Shown here: positions 48,061 through 56,015 of the stretch, piece by piece
How the letters are laid out: each line of letters begins with the position of its first letter
Position numbering within the stretch: position 1 is the first letter of the stretch
Source: Lachnospiraceae bacterium
GTDB lineage: Bacteria > Bacillota > Clostridia > Lachnospirales > Lachnospiraceae
Assembly: GCA_017935565.1 (NCBI GenBank)
Contig: JAGBHK010000008.1
Coordinates: forward strand, 62,001-126,000
Direction: 5' to 3'
DNA length: 64,000 nt
Program-made: the position numbers and the translations under genes
The notes under the pieces: generated by a model
What the model was told of the DNA's origin: nothing
The model's input: the letters and a program-made list of their open reading frames with translations, nothing else
The model's database searches: none

Positions 48061-48107
48061 ATGAATATTAAATACGTGAACAATTTATTATTCAGGAGGA
48101 AAATGTT

Positions 48108-50936
48108 ATGAAAAAGAAATTTTCGTTTTTTTTGTGTACTCTGATTATTTCTATTGCCTTATTAGCGCCATCTATTATGGCAAGTATAATGAATAATCAA
48201 CATATAACTACAAGTAAAGCTATATCCTATACAAATATTTCTTCTATAACAGATTTTGCCAAGTATAGTACAAGATATGGCTATGACTCACTGGCGGACA
48301 AAACATATGGAACCGAAAAACAGGCATTGTATAATGAGTTCTATAATACTTCTATAGAGTTATGGAATAATACAAACGATGTAGCATTTGAAACCACAGA
48401 CCTCTCCATTGATCTTACACCATATGATGAGCTTTCTCATCAAGATTATATGGAAGTGTATGTAACTTTTAAGAATGACAATCCATTATTCTATTTTGCA
48501 TCTAACACATTAACAATTGCTAGCGGACGTTTGTATTTTGTTTCATATGACGATTACGGAAGTGGTTCTGTTAGAAGCAATTGTCAAACAGCCATCATAA
48601 ATGGCATAAATGAATTTGGTCAACTGATAAATGGTAAATCATCTGCATTTGATATTATGATTACTTTGCACGATAAGATTACAAATAAAATCTCATATGC
48701 ATATGAAAGCGATGGAAAAACACCAGAAGACGCCGCTTGGGCACATAATATAATGGGTTACTTTGATTCTTCTATAAAGAAAGGCGTATGTGAGTGTTAT
48801 GCCAGAACATTGCAACTAGCTATGATGGTTGGTGGCATCGACAATTTAATTGTTACAGGTAACATTATAGACCCATACGAACCACATGCATGGAATATTG
48901 CGAAATTAGATGATGGTAAGTATTATTATATCGATGCAACCCTTAATGATTCATACTCTACATATGATTATTTGGCAAAAGGAAGCGTATTTTACAATAC
49001 ACATGCTATTAACCATTCAAATTACACAGGTGAACAGTACTTGTACGATTTACCAACTGTAGATGGTAATTATGTTCCAAAATCAAGTGGCACTATAACC
49101 ATATCCAGTGTTGCTGATTTTAAATATTTAAATTTATACACTGCTGGCAATTTTGTACTTGGAGGAAATCTAGATTTATCAAATACACTTAGTAGTGAAA
49201 CTGGTAATTCATACTTAAATATCAAATTCACAGGTACCTTTGATGGCAAAGGTTATACCATCAAAGGTATGAAAACATCATTGTTTGAAACAAATGCGGG
49301 TACTATAAGCAATTTAAAAACCAATGCTGACTTTAATGGCGGTGTTTGGAATAATGTAAAAGGTATATGCCCTCAATACAAATCAACAATTGCACATACA
49401 AATGATGGTACTATTAAAAATTGTGATGTAACATATAATATTACTAATGGTAAAGGACGCGAATTACAAACAATATTTTGCACTGGCGTTTCCATTACAA
49501 ACAATGGCACAATAAGTAATTGCACTGCAACTATTAATAGTGTTTCCTTTAGTGGCGCTCCAACAGAATTTCTTTTCTTATCAGGTATTGCTTTTGAAAA
49601 TTATGGAACCATAAGCAAATGTACTGGTAATTTTAATGTTAAAAATACTAGCTCCGATATGAGAATTGACGCCTCAGGTATTGTTAGCGTAAATATGGCA
49701 AAGGCAACTATCGACAACTGTACTTCTAAAGGTTCAGTAACAGGTGTTGCAGCTGCCCATACATCTATAAATGGTATTTGTAGTGAAAATAATGGAACTT
49801 TAAAGAACTGTACTAATACTGCGACCGCTTCACTTACAACAGGTGAAATGCTTTATACTGGTGGTATTTGTGGTATTAATAATAACTTAGTCCAAAACTG
49901 TACTAATAATGGTTCAATAACCAATAATTATGGTGACACAATTATCGGTATGGCATCTGGTTTAGGAGGAATTGCTGGATTAAATGCTCAAAATGCTACC
50001 ATTAAAGATTGCACAAACACCGCCGCCCTTTCAATACACACAGGTGAAGCAGGTGGAATAGTAGGTTCCGCATTGGCAAACTCTACTATTGATAATTGCA
50101 TAAATAAAGGAAATATTTCAGGAATCGATGATGACGATGATACCCCGCGAAGAGGTTTCCACGTAGGTGGTATTCTTGGATATGCTAGTTTAGAGGTTTT
50201 CACGATAAATCCTGACGGTTCTAGAAACTATCATGAAGGAACAGTCACTGTTAAGAATTGTACTAACGAAGCAAAAATCTATGCGCCATTTGGCGGTGGA
50301 CATGGAGGCTGCATAGTTTGTTCCATCTACATTGCAAGCAATAAGAGTTCTGTTGAAATCACCAATTGCACAAGCACTGGTATCGCTTATTATAACGAGA
50401 GATGGCAGAATAATGTTTTTGGATACTATTACCATGAACCATCAGGTTCTTCTAACCAGAATGAATACCTGGTAACTAAAGGATGTGACACATCAAAAAC
50501 TACATTTACAGACCTTATAGATAACTCATCAGGTAATGGTGGAAATTCAAACAGTGGTACCTCTAAACCTGGCAATTCAGGCAATGGTGGCAGTTCTGAA
50601 AACAGTGGTAATTCCACAAATAATACCACAGGAAATACCAACGAAGAAACTGAGGAAACTACAGTTAATGATTCAGAAACATCTTCTGAAACTATAGCTG
50701 AATCCGAAGAAACTTCTAAAGAAGAAACAACTTCTACAACTAAAAAAGAGGATGCAACAAAAGATTCTAACGATAACAAAGATGATGCAGCAGTTAGCGG
50801 TACTGATGATTCAAAAGATTCTAGTAATGCAGGACTTATCATATTAATTATTGTAATTGCGTTAGCATTTATTGGTTGTGGTGGAGCTGTTATTTATATA
50901 TTTGTCATTAAAAGAAAATTACAATCAGAAGAATAA
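48108..50936 (+). CDS. Large surface protein with transglutaminase-like domain and GLUG-like repeats
   Basis: A 942-residue secreted protein. Signal peptide (about 1-25), a transglutaminase-like domain (about 160-290) with the triad C228 in KKGVCECYAR, H260 in EPHAWN and D276 in YYYIDATLND, then roughly ten repeats of the GLUG / right-handed beta-solenoid kind (N.GTI.NC, NCTNNGSI and similar, about 340-790). A long Ser/Thr/Glu/Asn linker and a C-terminal membrane helix (LIILIIVIALAFIGCGGAVIYIF) with Lys tail follow. It may cross-link or cleave peptides at the surface. Terminator follows directly. Confidence 0.88.
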   Translation: MKKKFSFFLCTLIISIALLAPSIMASIMNNQHITTSKAISYTNISSITDFAKYSTRYGYDSLADKTYGTEKQALYNEFYNTSIELWNNTNDVAFETTDLSIDLTPYDELSHQDYMEVYVTFKNDNPLFYFASNTLTIASGRLYFVSYDDYGSGSVRSNCQTAIINGINEFGQLINGKSSAFDIMITLHDKITNKISYAYESDGKTPEDAAWAHNIMGYFDSSIKKGVCECYARTLQLAMMVGGIDNLIVTGNIIDPYEPHAWNIAKLDDGKYYYIDATLNDSYSTYDYLAKGSVFYNTHAINHSNYTGEQYLYDLPTVDGNYVPKSSGTITISSVADFKYLNLYTAGNFVLGGNLDLSNTLSSETGNSYLNIKFTGTFDGKGYTIKGMKTSLFETNAGTISNLKTNADFNGGVWNNVKGICPQYKSTIAHTNDGTIKNCDVTYNITNGKGRELQTIFCTGVSITNNGTISNCTATINSVSFSGAPTEFLFLSGIAFENYGTISKCTGNFNVKNTSSDMRIDASGIVSVNMAKATIDNCTSKGSVTGVAAAHTSINGICSENNGTLKNCTNTATASLTTGEMLYTGGICGINNNLVQNCTNNGSITNNYGDTIIGMASGLGGIAGLNAQNATIKDCTNTAALSIHTGEAGGIVGSALANSTIDNCINKGNISGIDDDDDTPRRGFHVGGILGYASLEVFTINPDGSRNYHEGTVTVKNCTNEAKIYAPFGGGHGGCIVCSIYIASNKSSVEITNCTSTGIAYYNERWQNNVFGYYYHEPSGSSNQNEYLVTKGCDTSKTTFTDLIDNSSGNGGNSNSGTSKPGNSGNGGSSENSGNSTNNTTGNTNEETEETTVNDSETSSETIAESEETSKEETTSTTKKEDATKDSNDNKDDAAVSGTDDSKDSSNAGLIILIIVIALAFIGCGGAVIYIFVIKRKLQSEE

Positions 50937-50941
50937 ACTAT

Positions 50942-50970
50942 AAAAGTGCCCGCAATCGCGGGCACTTTTT
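50942..50970. terminator. Bidirectional terminator between two converging genes
   Basis: Perfect 12-base arms 50942-50953 and 50958-50969 (aaaagtgcccgc) around aatc, followed by T's on the plus strand and preceded by A's. It serves the plus-strand surface protein and the minus-strand cohesin-like protein, whose stop is at 50980. Confidence 0.88.
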
Positions 50971-50979
50971 ATTGCATAT

Positions 50980-52263
50980 TTACTTGAATATCTTTGTTTT
51001 AAATAATACAAAACATATTCCAAATCCAACTAGTAATGCAATAACTCCAACTACTATTATCACCACACTAGAACCTGAATTATCTGTATTATTTTGACTA
51101 TTAGTTGTACCCTCATCAGTTTGTGTTTCTTTATCTATTGTTGTTTCAGTTGGTTTGGGTTCAGTTGAGATTTCTTCCTGACTTTCAGATTCCATTTCAT
51201 CGTCAGAATTACTTCCCTCTATTGAAGGAACATTTCCCATATACATCGGCATAACCACAACTGTGATTTTATAGTCTTTAGTCGTACCATCTTCTGCTTT
51301 TCCAGTTACAATAACAGTATTTTCACCTTCATTTAAAACTACATTACCAGCTATGGCACCTTGCGCCTTCAAGTCAGCCATAGTTCCATTTGCAGTAAAT
51401 GTCGTTCCAGCTGCCTCATATGGTAAATAAACTATGTAATCTGTCACCTTCTTTGAAAATACTGGCGACAAACTTCCAGCACTAACAGATAAGTTCCCCA
51501 ATGTTGCATCATTACTAGCCACATAATTAGGATCCTGCTTTCTTACCACAGTTATTTTATATGTTTTAGTAGTACCATTTTCCGCTTTAACGGTTACGCT
51601 TACAGTGTTTTTTCCAACACTCAAACTATTTCCAGAAACTGTAACCTTAGCTTTTGAATCTTCAGTTTTATATGTAATATCCAGTTTTGATGTTGAAAAT
51701 TCCACCTCTCCAATATCATATGATGTAGTTCCACTCGAAAATGCAGGACTCAATGTAGCTCCACTTACTGAAAGAGAAGAAAGATTTGCATTGGTTGACA
51801 ATGGCGCCGCAACCTTCACACTATATTTAGCAGAACCAATGTTGCTTTCACTACTACCATCAGTTGCGATTATGTTGTTTATTCCAATATCAATCTTTGT
51901 CCCTGTTGCAACTGCATTGTTAACCTTAAACTTAAATGTAATAACAGTTTTATTTCCGCTAATTGGGTTCGACATTGCATCATCATACAATATAAAACTA
52001 TTTCCATTGGATTCCAATTTCCAACCATTAATGTTTGCTGTAGACGACGACAAGGTAACAACACTGGAATCATATGCTATCGTGCCTTCCACTCCATATT
52101 TCCCGCTATCGCTTACGTTAAACTTAAGCGTTATTGTATCTCCTGCTCTAACCGTATCTGGTCCTGTTAGTGATGCTGACGCTGCCAATGTCCACATCGT
52201 GTCGTTAAGCAAGCAAATAACACATATCATTATAGTTATAAAATATTTAAGTAATTTTTTCAT
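50980..52263 (-). CDS. Surface protein with cohesin-like domain and two cadherin-like repeats
   Basis: A 427-residue secreted protein: signal peptide (about 1-28), a cohesin-like beta-sandwich (about 32-155, VRAGDTITLKFNVSDSGKYG and VEGTIAYDSSVVTL), two cadherin-like beta-sandwich repeats (about 160-245 and 255-335; each begins LSSLSVSGATLSP-like and ends TTKTYKITVV), an acidic Thr/Glu linker and a C-terminal membrane helix with Lys tail. Cohesins bind dockerins, but I found no dockerin here. The cohesin assignment rests on fold-like pattern only. It is 9 bases after the Nudix-HD gene. Confidence 0.8.
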   Translation of the reverse strand: MKKLLKYFITIMICVICLLNDTMWTLAASASLTGPDTVRAGDTITLKFNVSDSGKYGVEGTIAYDSSVVTLSSSTANINGWKLESNGNSFILYDDAMSNPISGNKTVITFKFKVNNAVATGTKIDIGINNIIATDGSSESNIGSAKYSVKVAAPLSTNANLSSLSVSGATLSPAFSSGTTSYDIGEVEFSTSKLDITYKTEDSKAKVTVSGNSLSVGKNTVSVTVKAENGTTKTYKITVVRKQDPNYVASNDATLGNLSVSAGSLSPVFSKKVTDYIVYLPYEAAGTTFTANGTMADLKAQGAIAGNVVLNEGENTVIVTGKAEDGTTKDYKITVVVMPMYMGNVPSIEGSNSDDEMESESQEEISTEPKPTETTIDKETQTDEGTTNSQNNTDNSGSSVVIIVVGVIALLVGFGICFVLFKTKIFK

Positions 52264-52272
52264 TTTTATCTC

Positions 52273-53409
52273 CTACGTATTCAAATCACCTCTATATGCA
52301 TCTACAAATTCCTCTACGAGTTTCTTTTTCTGATTCCAGATTTCCTTCGCTTTAGCCGTTCTCATAGGATTATTTTGAACATCCTTTAATGTATACTTTT
52401 CCATATGTTTAAGCATTGATTCAAATGTAGCATCTTCCACATTAATAACTTCCATCCATACATCCATTACTATACTTTGAGCCCCTGTATCATCTAATAA
52501 ATCCGCTTCCATTAGCAATACTAATTCCATAGGAATCTCATCATTCATAGATTTCTTCTGCGAATGTCTGGCGATAATATCGCATATAAAATCAACTTTT
52601 TCAGATTTATAGCCTCTATCTTCTAAATATTTTCTACAATATTTTGCACTTATTTCACCATGTGGAATTTCACTTTTCCCTTCGCAATAACCAATGTCAT
52701 GGAATATAGTTGCTATAGTTAAAGCTTCAAAATCAATATCTTCTTTATTATCATATGCTTCATACAATATATTCATCCACTTGTATACACGCATTGTATG
52801 ATCAAATCTATCATATTTTATTTTTACTTTTCTTGCGCACGGGCATTCATATCGCTCTTTCAAAGTTGTCTTAACATACTCTATCATTTCTTGCTTGCGT
52901 TTCTCAAACAAAAGCATCTCTAACAACATTGATTCCCTCTTAACCCAAACACCGCCATTAATTTCACCATGGTTACGATTAAGATTTGACTCTAAAGCAT
53001 CCTCTATGGAAATAAACTCCAACGAAAGTTGCTCCTCCTCCTCATAATCTTCTAACTGTGTTTCACCTATTTCATCATACACTTCGCAATAATAGTAAAA
53101 GTTTTCCTGTTCAAAAACTGTATTTTCAAATACTCTACTTTTACTCAAACGAAGCGCAGAACCAAATTCTCTGATACTTTCAGGAATAACTTTAAGCCCT
53201 GTCTCTTCCTTCACTTCACGGATAAGGCCTTGTTCAAAGCTTTCACCTTCTTCAATTCCACCACCTGGAAACTCATAATAATCATATTTCATATTATGTA
53301 TCAGTCCCAGTTTATCACCTTTCACAATGATGCCTCTCGCTGAAGGTCGTTTTGAATGTGGCCATTTCTCATCATAATCTTTTAAATCAATTGTAAATAA
53401 ACGCTTCAT
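52273..53409 (-). CDS. Nudix hydrolase fused to an HD phosphohydrolase
   Basis: A 378-residue two-domain protein. Residues 20-170 form a Nudix fold with box GGIEEGESFEQGLIREVKEE followed by TGL (G-x5-E-x7-REVKEETGL fits exactly). Residues about 190-365 are an HD domain: DHTMRVYKWMN, TIFHDIGYCEG (HD pair), HGEISAKYC and a later EADLLDD. Nudix enzymes cut nucleoside diphosphate-linked compounds, HD domains remove phosphate; together they might process one substrate in two steps. The ATG at 53409 is preceded by AGGAG. It lies between the LURP-one and cohesin-like genes. Confidence 0.88.
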   Translation of the reverse strand: MKRLFTIDLKDYDEKWPHSKRPSARGIIVKGDKLGLIHNMKYDYYEFPGGGIEEGESFEQGLIREVKEETGLKVIPESIREFGSALRLSKSRVFENTVFEQENFYYYCEVYDEIGETQLEDYEEEEQLSLEFISIEDALESNLNRNHGEINGGVWVKRESMLLEMLLFEKRKQEMIEYVKTTLKERYECPCARKVKIKYDRFDHTMRVYKWMNILYEAYDNKEDIDFEALTIATIFHDIGYCEGKSEIPHGEISAKYCRKYLEDRGYKSEKVDFICDIIARHSQKKSMNDEIPMELVLLMEADLLDDTGAQSIVMDVWMEVINVEDATFESMLKHMEKYTLKDVQNNPMRTAKAKEIWNQKKKLVEEFVDAYRGDLNT

Positions 53410-53420
53410 TTTTTCTCCTA

Positions 53421-53891
53421 TCAATCTCTCGAGCATTTCTCCGCATCAATCGCTAGCACAACCATCAACGCACACAATGCATCACTTGAATTTCTAACAT
53501 CAATCGTATATGTATCTGTCCAATTAAATATTTCTTTCGAAACATCCGCAATTCTACCGCCATTTGAATCCATTATCTGATAATCCCATTCGAAGAAATT
53601 ACCATCCACATGCCATCCATTGTAATCTATATTAAAAGCAGGCTTAAAAAAAGTAAATTCCTTGCTGATGCATCCAATATATTCATTTTTTAGGTACATT
53701 TCAAACTTTGGAAGGAGTGTCAATATTTTCTCTTGAATACAGCCAAGTTCACGCCCTGCTGAATCATAAATTTTTAGGCAATGGCCCCATGATAACTCAC
53801 CTTTCACGACATACACTACATTTCCGTATTCATCATATACATCATAACTATCAAACCATGTAAACATTCTTTCTTTAAATAATAATTTCAT
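53421..53891 (-). CDS. LURP-one-related/YxjI-type protein
   Basis: A 156-residue protein of the LURP-one-related (YxjI, tubby-like) barrel family: FTWFDSYDVYDEYGNVVYVVKG, SWGHCLKIYD, LPKFEMYLKNEYIG and a late helix. The family resembles phospholipid scramblases and is uncharacterised in most bacteria. The frame starts with GTG at 53897, but the ATG two codons later is better. It lies 11 bases before the Nudix-HD gene and 27 bases after the macro-domain gene. Confidence 0.82.
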   Translation of the reverse strand: MKLLFKERMFTWFDSYDVYDEYGNVVYVVKGELSWGHCLKIYDSAGRELGCIQEKILTLLPKFEMYLKNEYIGCISKEFTFFKPAFNIDYNGWHVDGNFFEWDYQIMDSNGGRIADVSKEIFNWTDTYTIDVRNSSDALCALMVVLAIDAEKCSRD

Positions 53892-53918
53892 ATCCACCTC
53901 AATTTTTTTATATCAAAA

Positions 53919-54422
53919 CTACTTGCTTAATTCTGTGTCAAATGCTTTTTTGCCTTCATCTTTATAAAATACCCAATAAATTTTGTCAATTACACCTGGG
54001 TTATTTTCCAAAAAATTCTTCACAACAGGAACACCAACTTCAGCCGCTTTTTCGTATGTAAATCCCATTGTTGTAGCCCCCATTGCAGGAAATGCAATCG
54101 TTCTAAATCCACTTTCAACGGCTGCCTTAAGCGTATTTTCATAACACATTGCTAATTTTTTCTCACATTCATCAGTACCATTAAAATAAGGAATAGCTAC
54201 ATGAATAATATGTTTACATGGCAAATCATACCCTTCTGTAAGCAATACGTGTCCTGGATCCACCATACCACATTTATGGCACTCCATAAAAAGTGACATA
54301 CCTCCTGCTTGCATAATCGCTGTTGTTGCTGTACTACCACCCATAAAAACTCCATTATGACCACTTACAACAACATCCGCTTCTTTAAATTTTGCTAAAT
54401 CGCCTCTTAATGTTTCTATCAT
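53919..54422 (-). CDS. Macro-domain protein with atypical ADP-ribose site
   Basis: A 167-residue macro fold: DVVVSGHNGVFMGGSTATTAIMQ for the first loop, GHVLLTEGYDLPCKHIIHV for the core strand and FPAMGATTMGFTYEKAA for the phosphate-binding loop. These match ADP-ribose-binding macro domains, but the usual VNAAN at the start is replaced by VSGHNG, so the catalytic asparagine is missing or moved. The ATG at 54422 has GGAG before it. It heads a run of four minus-strand genes (macro, LURP-one, Nudix-HD, cohesin-like). Confidence 0.87.
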   Translation of the reverse strand: MIETLRGDLAKFKEADVVVSGHNGVFMGGSTATTAIMQAGGMSLFMECHKCGMVDPGHVLLTEGYDLPCKHIIHVAIPYFNGTDECEKKLAMCYENTLKAAVESGFRTIAFPAMGATTMGFTYEKAAEVGVPVVKNFLENNPGVIDKIYWVFYKDEGKKAFDTELSK

Positions 54423-54493
54423 ATTTTTTCTCCTGTTCGTTATTGATATCAATTATTTTATCATAAAATATAGGGCATAACAATTATTAAAAC

Positions 54494-54522
54494 TTGATTT
54501 TTCTTACACCTTATTATATTAT
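54494..54522 (+). promoter_or_regulatory. Candidate promoter of the 64-residue membrane protein
   Basis: TTGATT (54494-54499) and TATTAT (54517-54522) are 17 bases apart. The transcript would start near 54529, about 45 bases before the ATG. Confidence 0.5.
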
Positions 54523-54573
54523 TAGATTTAGGAAATAACTTGATTATAGTAGTTGAAATAACGGAGGTAATTT

Positions 54574-54768
54574 ATGAAAAAAATCAAGAAATTTATTTTA
54601 GAGGTTGTAATTGATTTTATTTTAGTATTAATAATGAGTATCGTATTTAAACTAATCGGTTGGTTAGATATTTCACCACTCATAAATGCAGTAGCTTGTA
54701 CTTGCGGATTTATTGTTGGTAAGATAATTGTAGCATTTATTAATAACAGAAAGAAAAAAGAAGATTAA
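54574..54768 (+). CDS. Small two-helix membrane protein, unknown
   Basis: A 64-residue protein: basic N-terminus (MKKIKKF), a helix about 8-28, a turn with GWLDISP, a second helix about 37-57 and a Lys-rich tail (NNRKKKED). ACGGAGG lies 7 bases before the ATG. A terminator follows the stop. I do not recognise it. Its place alone on the plus strand between macro-domain and CBM genes suggests a self-contained unit. Confidence 0.6.
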   Translation: MKKIKKFILEVVIDFILVLIMSIVFKLIGWLDISPLINAVACTCGFIVGKIIVAFINNRKKKED

Positions 54769-54772
54769 CATT

Positions 54773-54832
54773 AAAAGAGTCAATATCTAAGCGTAACAAA
54801 TCACTTAAATACTGACTCTTTTTTCGTAATAT
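54773..54832. terminator. Bidirectional terminator, copy A of a shared hairpin type
   Basis: Arms 54773-54782 (aaaagagtca) and 54823-54832 are perfect 10-base complements, extended inward by weaker pairing. T's follow on both strands. The inside has aagcgtaac and aatcact, also found in copy B at 58931-58994. Confidence 0.8.
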
Positions 54833-54833
54833 T

Positions 54834-56006
54834 CTACTTTTCAATAACCTCAATATAATCAATATTAGGCGCGTACGCACTATCATTTAATAAACTAATA
54901 GTATTTGTGCCCGCATTCAATGTAATATCTAAAGATATCGTTCCCATGTCAGAATTCCAACTTCCATTTGATATACAATCTAATGTTACAGCTTCAGCAT
55001 CATTTACTTTCACACAAATTTGTCTGTCCTCTTGCGTATAATACATTATTTTCAATGTGTAGTTTCCGCCATTTTCTGAAATCACTTTATCAAAATGTAT
55101 CTCTCCACCGTTACCAACATATCCCACATAATGTCCTGATGTTCTAGCATCTCCTACAATTGTTGCCGCCTCAGCCTCATAAACTGCTGACATTTTTCCA
55201 TTTTCATCAAAAGTTTCTTTGCCAGTATACAAGATACCTGATTTATCCTGTGAATAAACCAATGCAATGATATCTCCTTCTTGTACCTCAAACTCAATTT
55301 TAGACTCATATGCTACTATGTCTAATTCTTTTAATCCATCATTTCTGTATGCGTATACTGTTATGTGTTTATAAATTTCACTAGTATATACAGGCTCAAA
55401 GAACGCTAGCTTACCGCTAAATCTTTTTATCTCATAAATTGACGATATCGTGTCTAATGCATCAAACTTGTCCGTATCAACTACTTCTGTGTCAAATGCT
55501 CTATGTTCAGGCTTGCTTAAATAGAACCATAATCCACTCATTTCGTCTTCCACATATCCCTCAGTAAAGTTAGCGCTATCTTGTAATATCCAATCCAAAT
55601 CGCTTACCTCATCATCTCTAGAGGAAAACTTAAGTGGGTCTGTGTTGTATACTTTTAATTCCATGTAGTCATTTAATCCGTCTTCATCAGTATCTGGATT
55701 ATACATATCAGTTCCAGCATTGTGCTCATCAATATTTTTGATACCGTCACCATCCAAATCTGAGTGTTGAGTACCATAATCTGCATTAACTATATCTATA
55801 GTTTCATCCTCAACCTCATATCTACCTATATTTTCATCCTTAACAATGGTGTCATCATCCAATGATACTACAATCTCTTCTTCGGCTTCATCCGACGAAT
55901 CATTATCACCAGATTTAATCATGACAAGTGCTATAATAACCGCAATCACAACTATCGCCAGCACAATTCCTAAGATCATAAACAATTTTTTCTTATTTGT
56001 TTTCAT
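54834..56006 (-). CDS. Membrane-anchored protein with TSP3 calcium repeats and a C-terminal CBM-like domain
   Basis: A 390-residue protein: an N-terminal helix (about 8-31) with the rest outside, an acidic stretch, calcium-binding thrombospondin type 3 repeats (DLDGDGIKNIDEHNAGTDMY, NPDTDEDGLNDYMEL, about 83-120), a central domain I cannot name (about 135-260) and a C-terminal CBM6/35-like beta-sandwich (about 275-388, EAEAATIVGDARTSGHYVGY and NTISLLNDSAYAPNIDYIEV). It probably binds a polysaccharide. It starts 9 bases after the papain-like gene and so is in the same operon. Confidence 0.85.
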   Translation of the reverse strand: MKTNKKKLFMILGIVLAIVVIAVIIALVMIKSGDNDSSDEAEEEIVVSLDDDTIVKDENIGRYEVEDETIDIVNADYGTQHSDLDGDGIKNIDEHNAGTDMYNPDTDEDGLNDYMELKVYNTDPLKFSSRDDEVSDLDWILQDSANFTEGYVEDEMSGLWFYLSKPEHRAFDTEVVDTDKFDALDTISSIYEIKRFSGKLAFFEPVYTSEIYKHITVYAYRNDGLKELDIVAYESKIEFEVQEGDIIALVYSQDKSGILYTGKETFDENGKMSAVYEAEAATIVGDARTSGHYVGYVGNGGEIHFDKVISENGGNYTLKIMYYTQEDRQICVKVNDAEAVTLDCISNGSWNSDMGTISLDITLNAGTNTISLLNDSAYAPNIDYIEVIEK

Positions 56007-56015
56007 ATATCTTCC

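Noticed and set aside
47931-48107. A further small gene between the GGDEF gene and the surface protein.
   Set aside because: No frame with a ribosome site; the gap holds divergent promoters.
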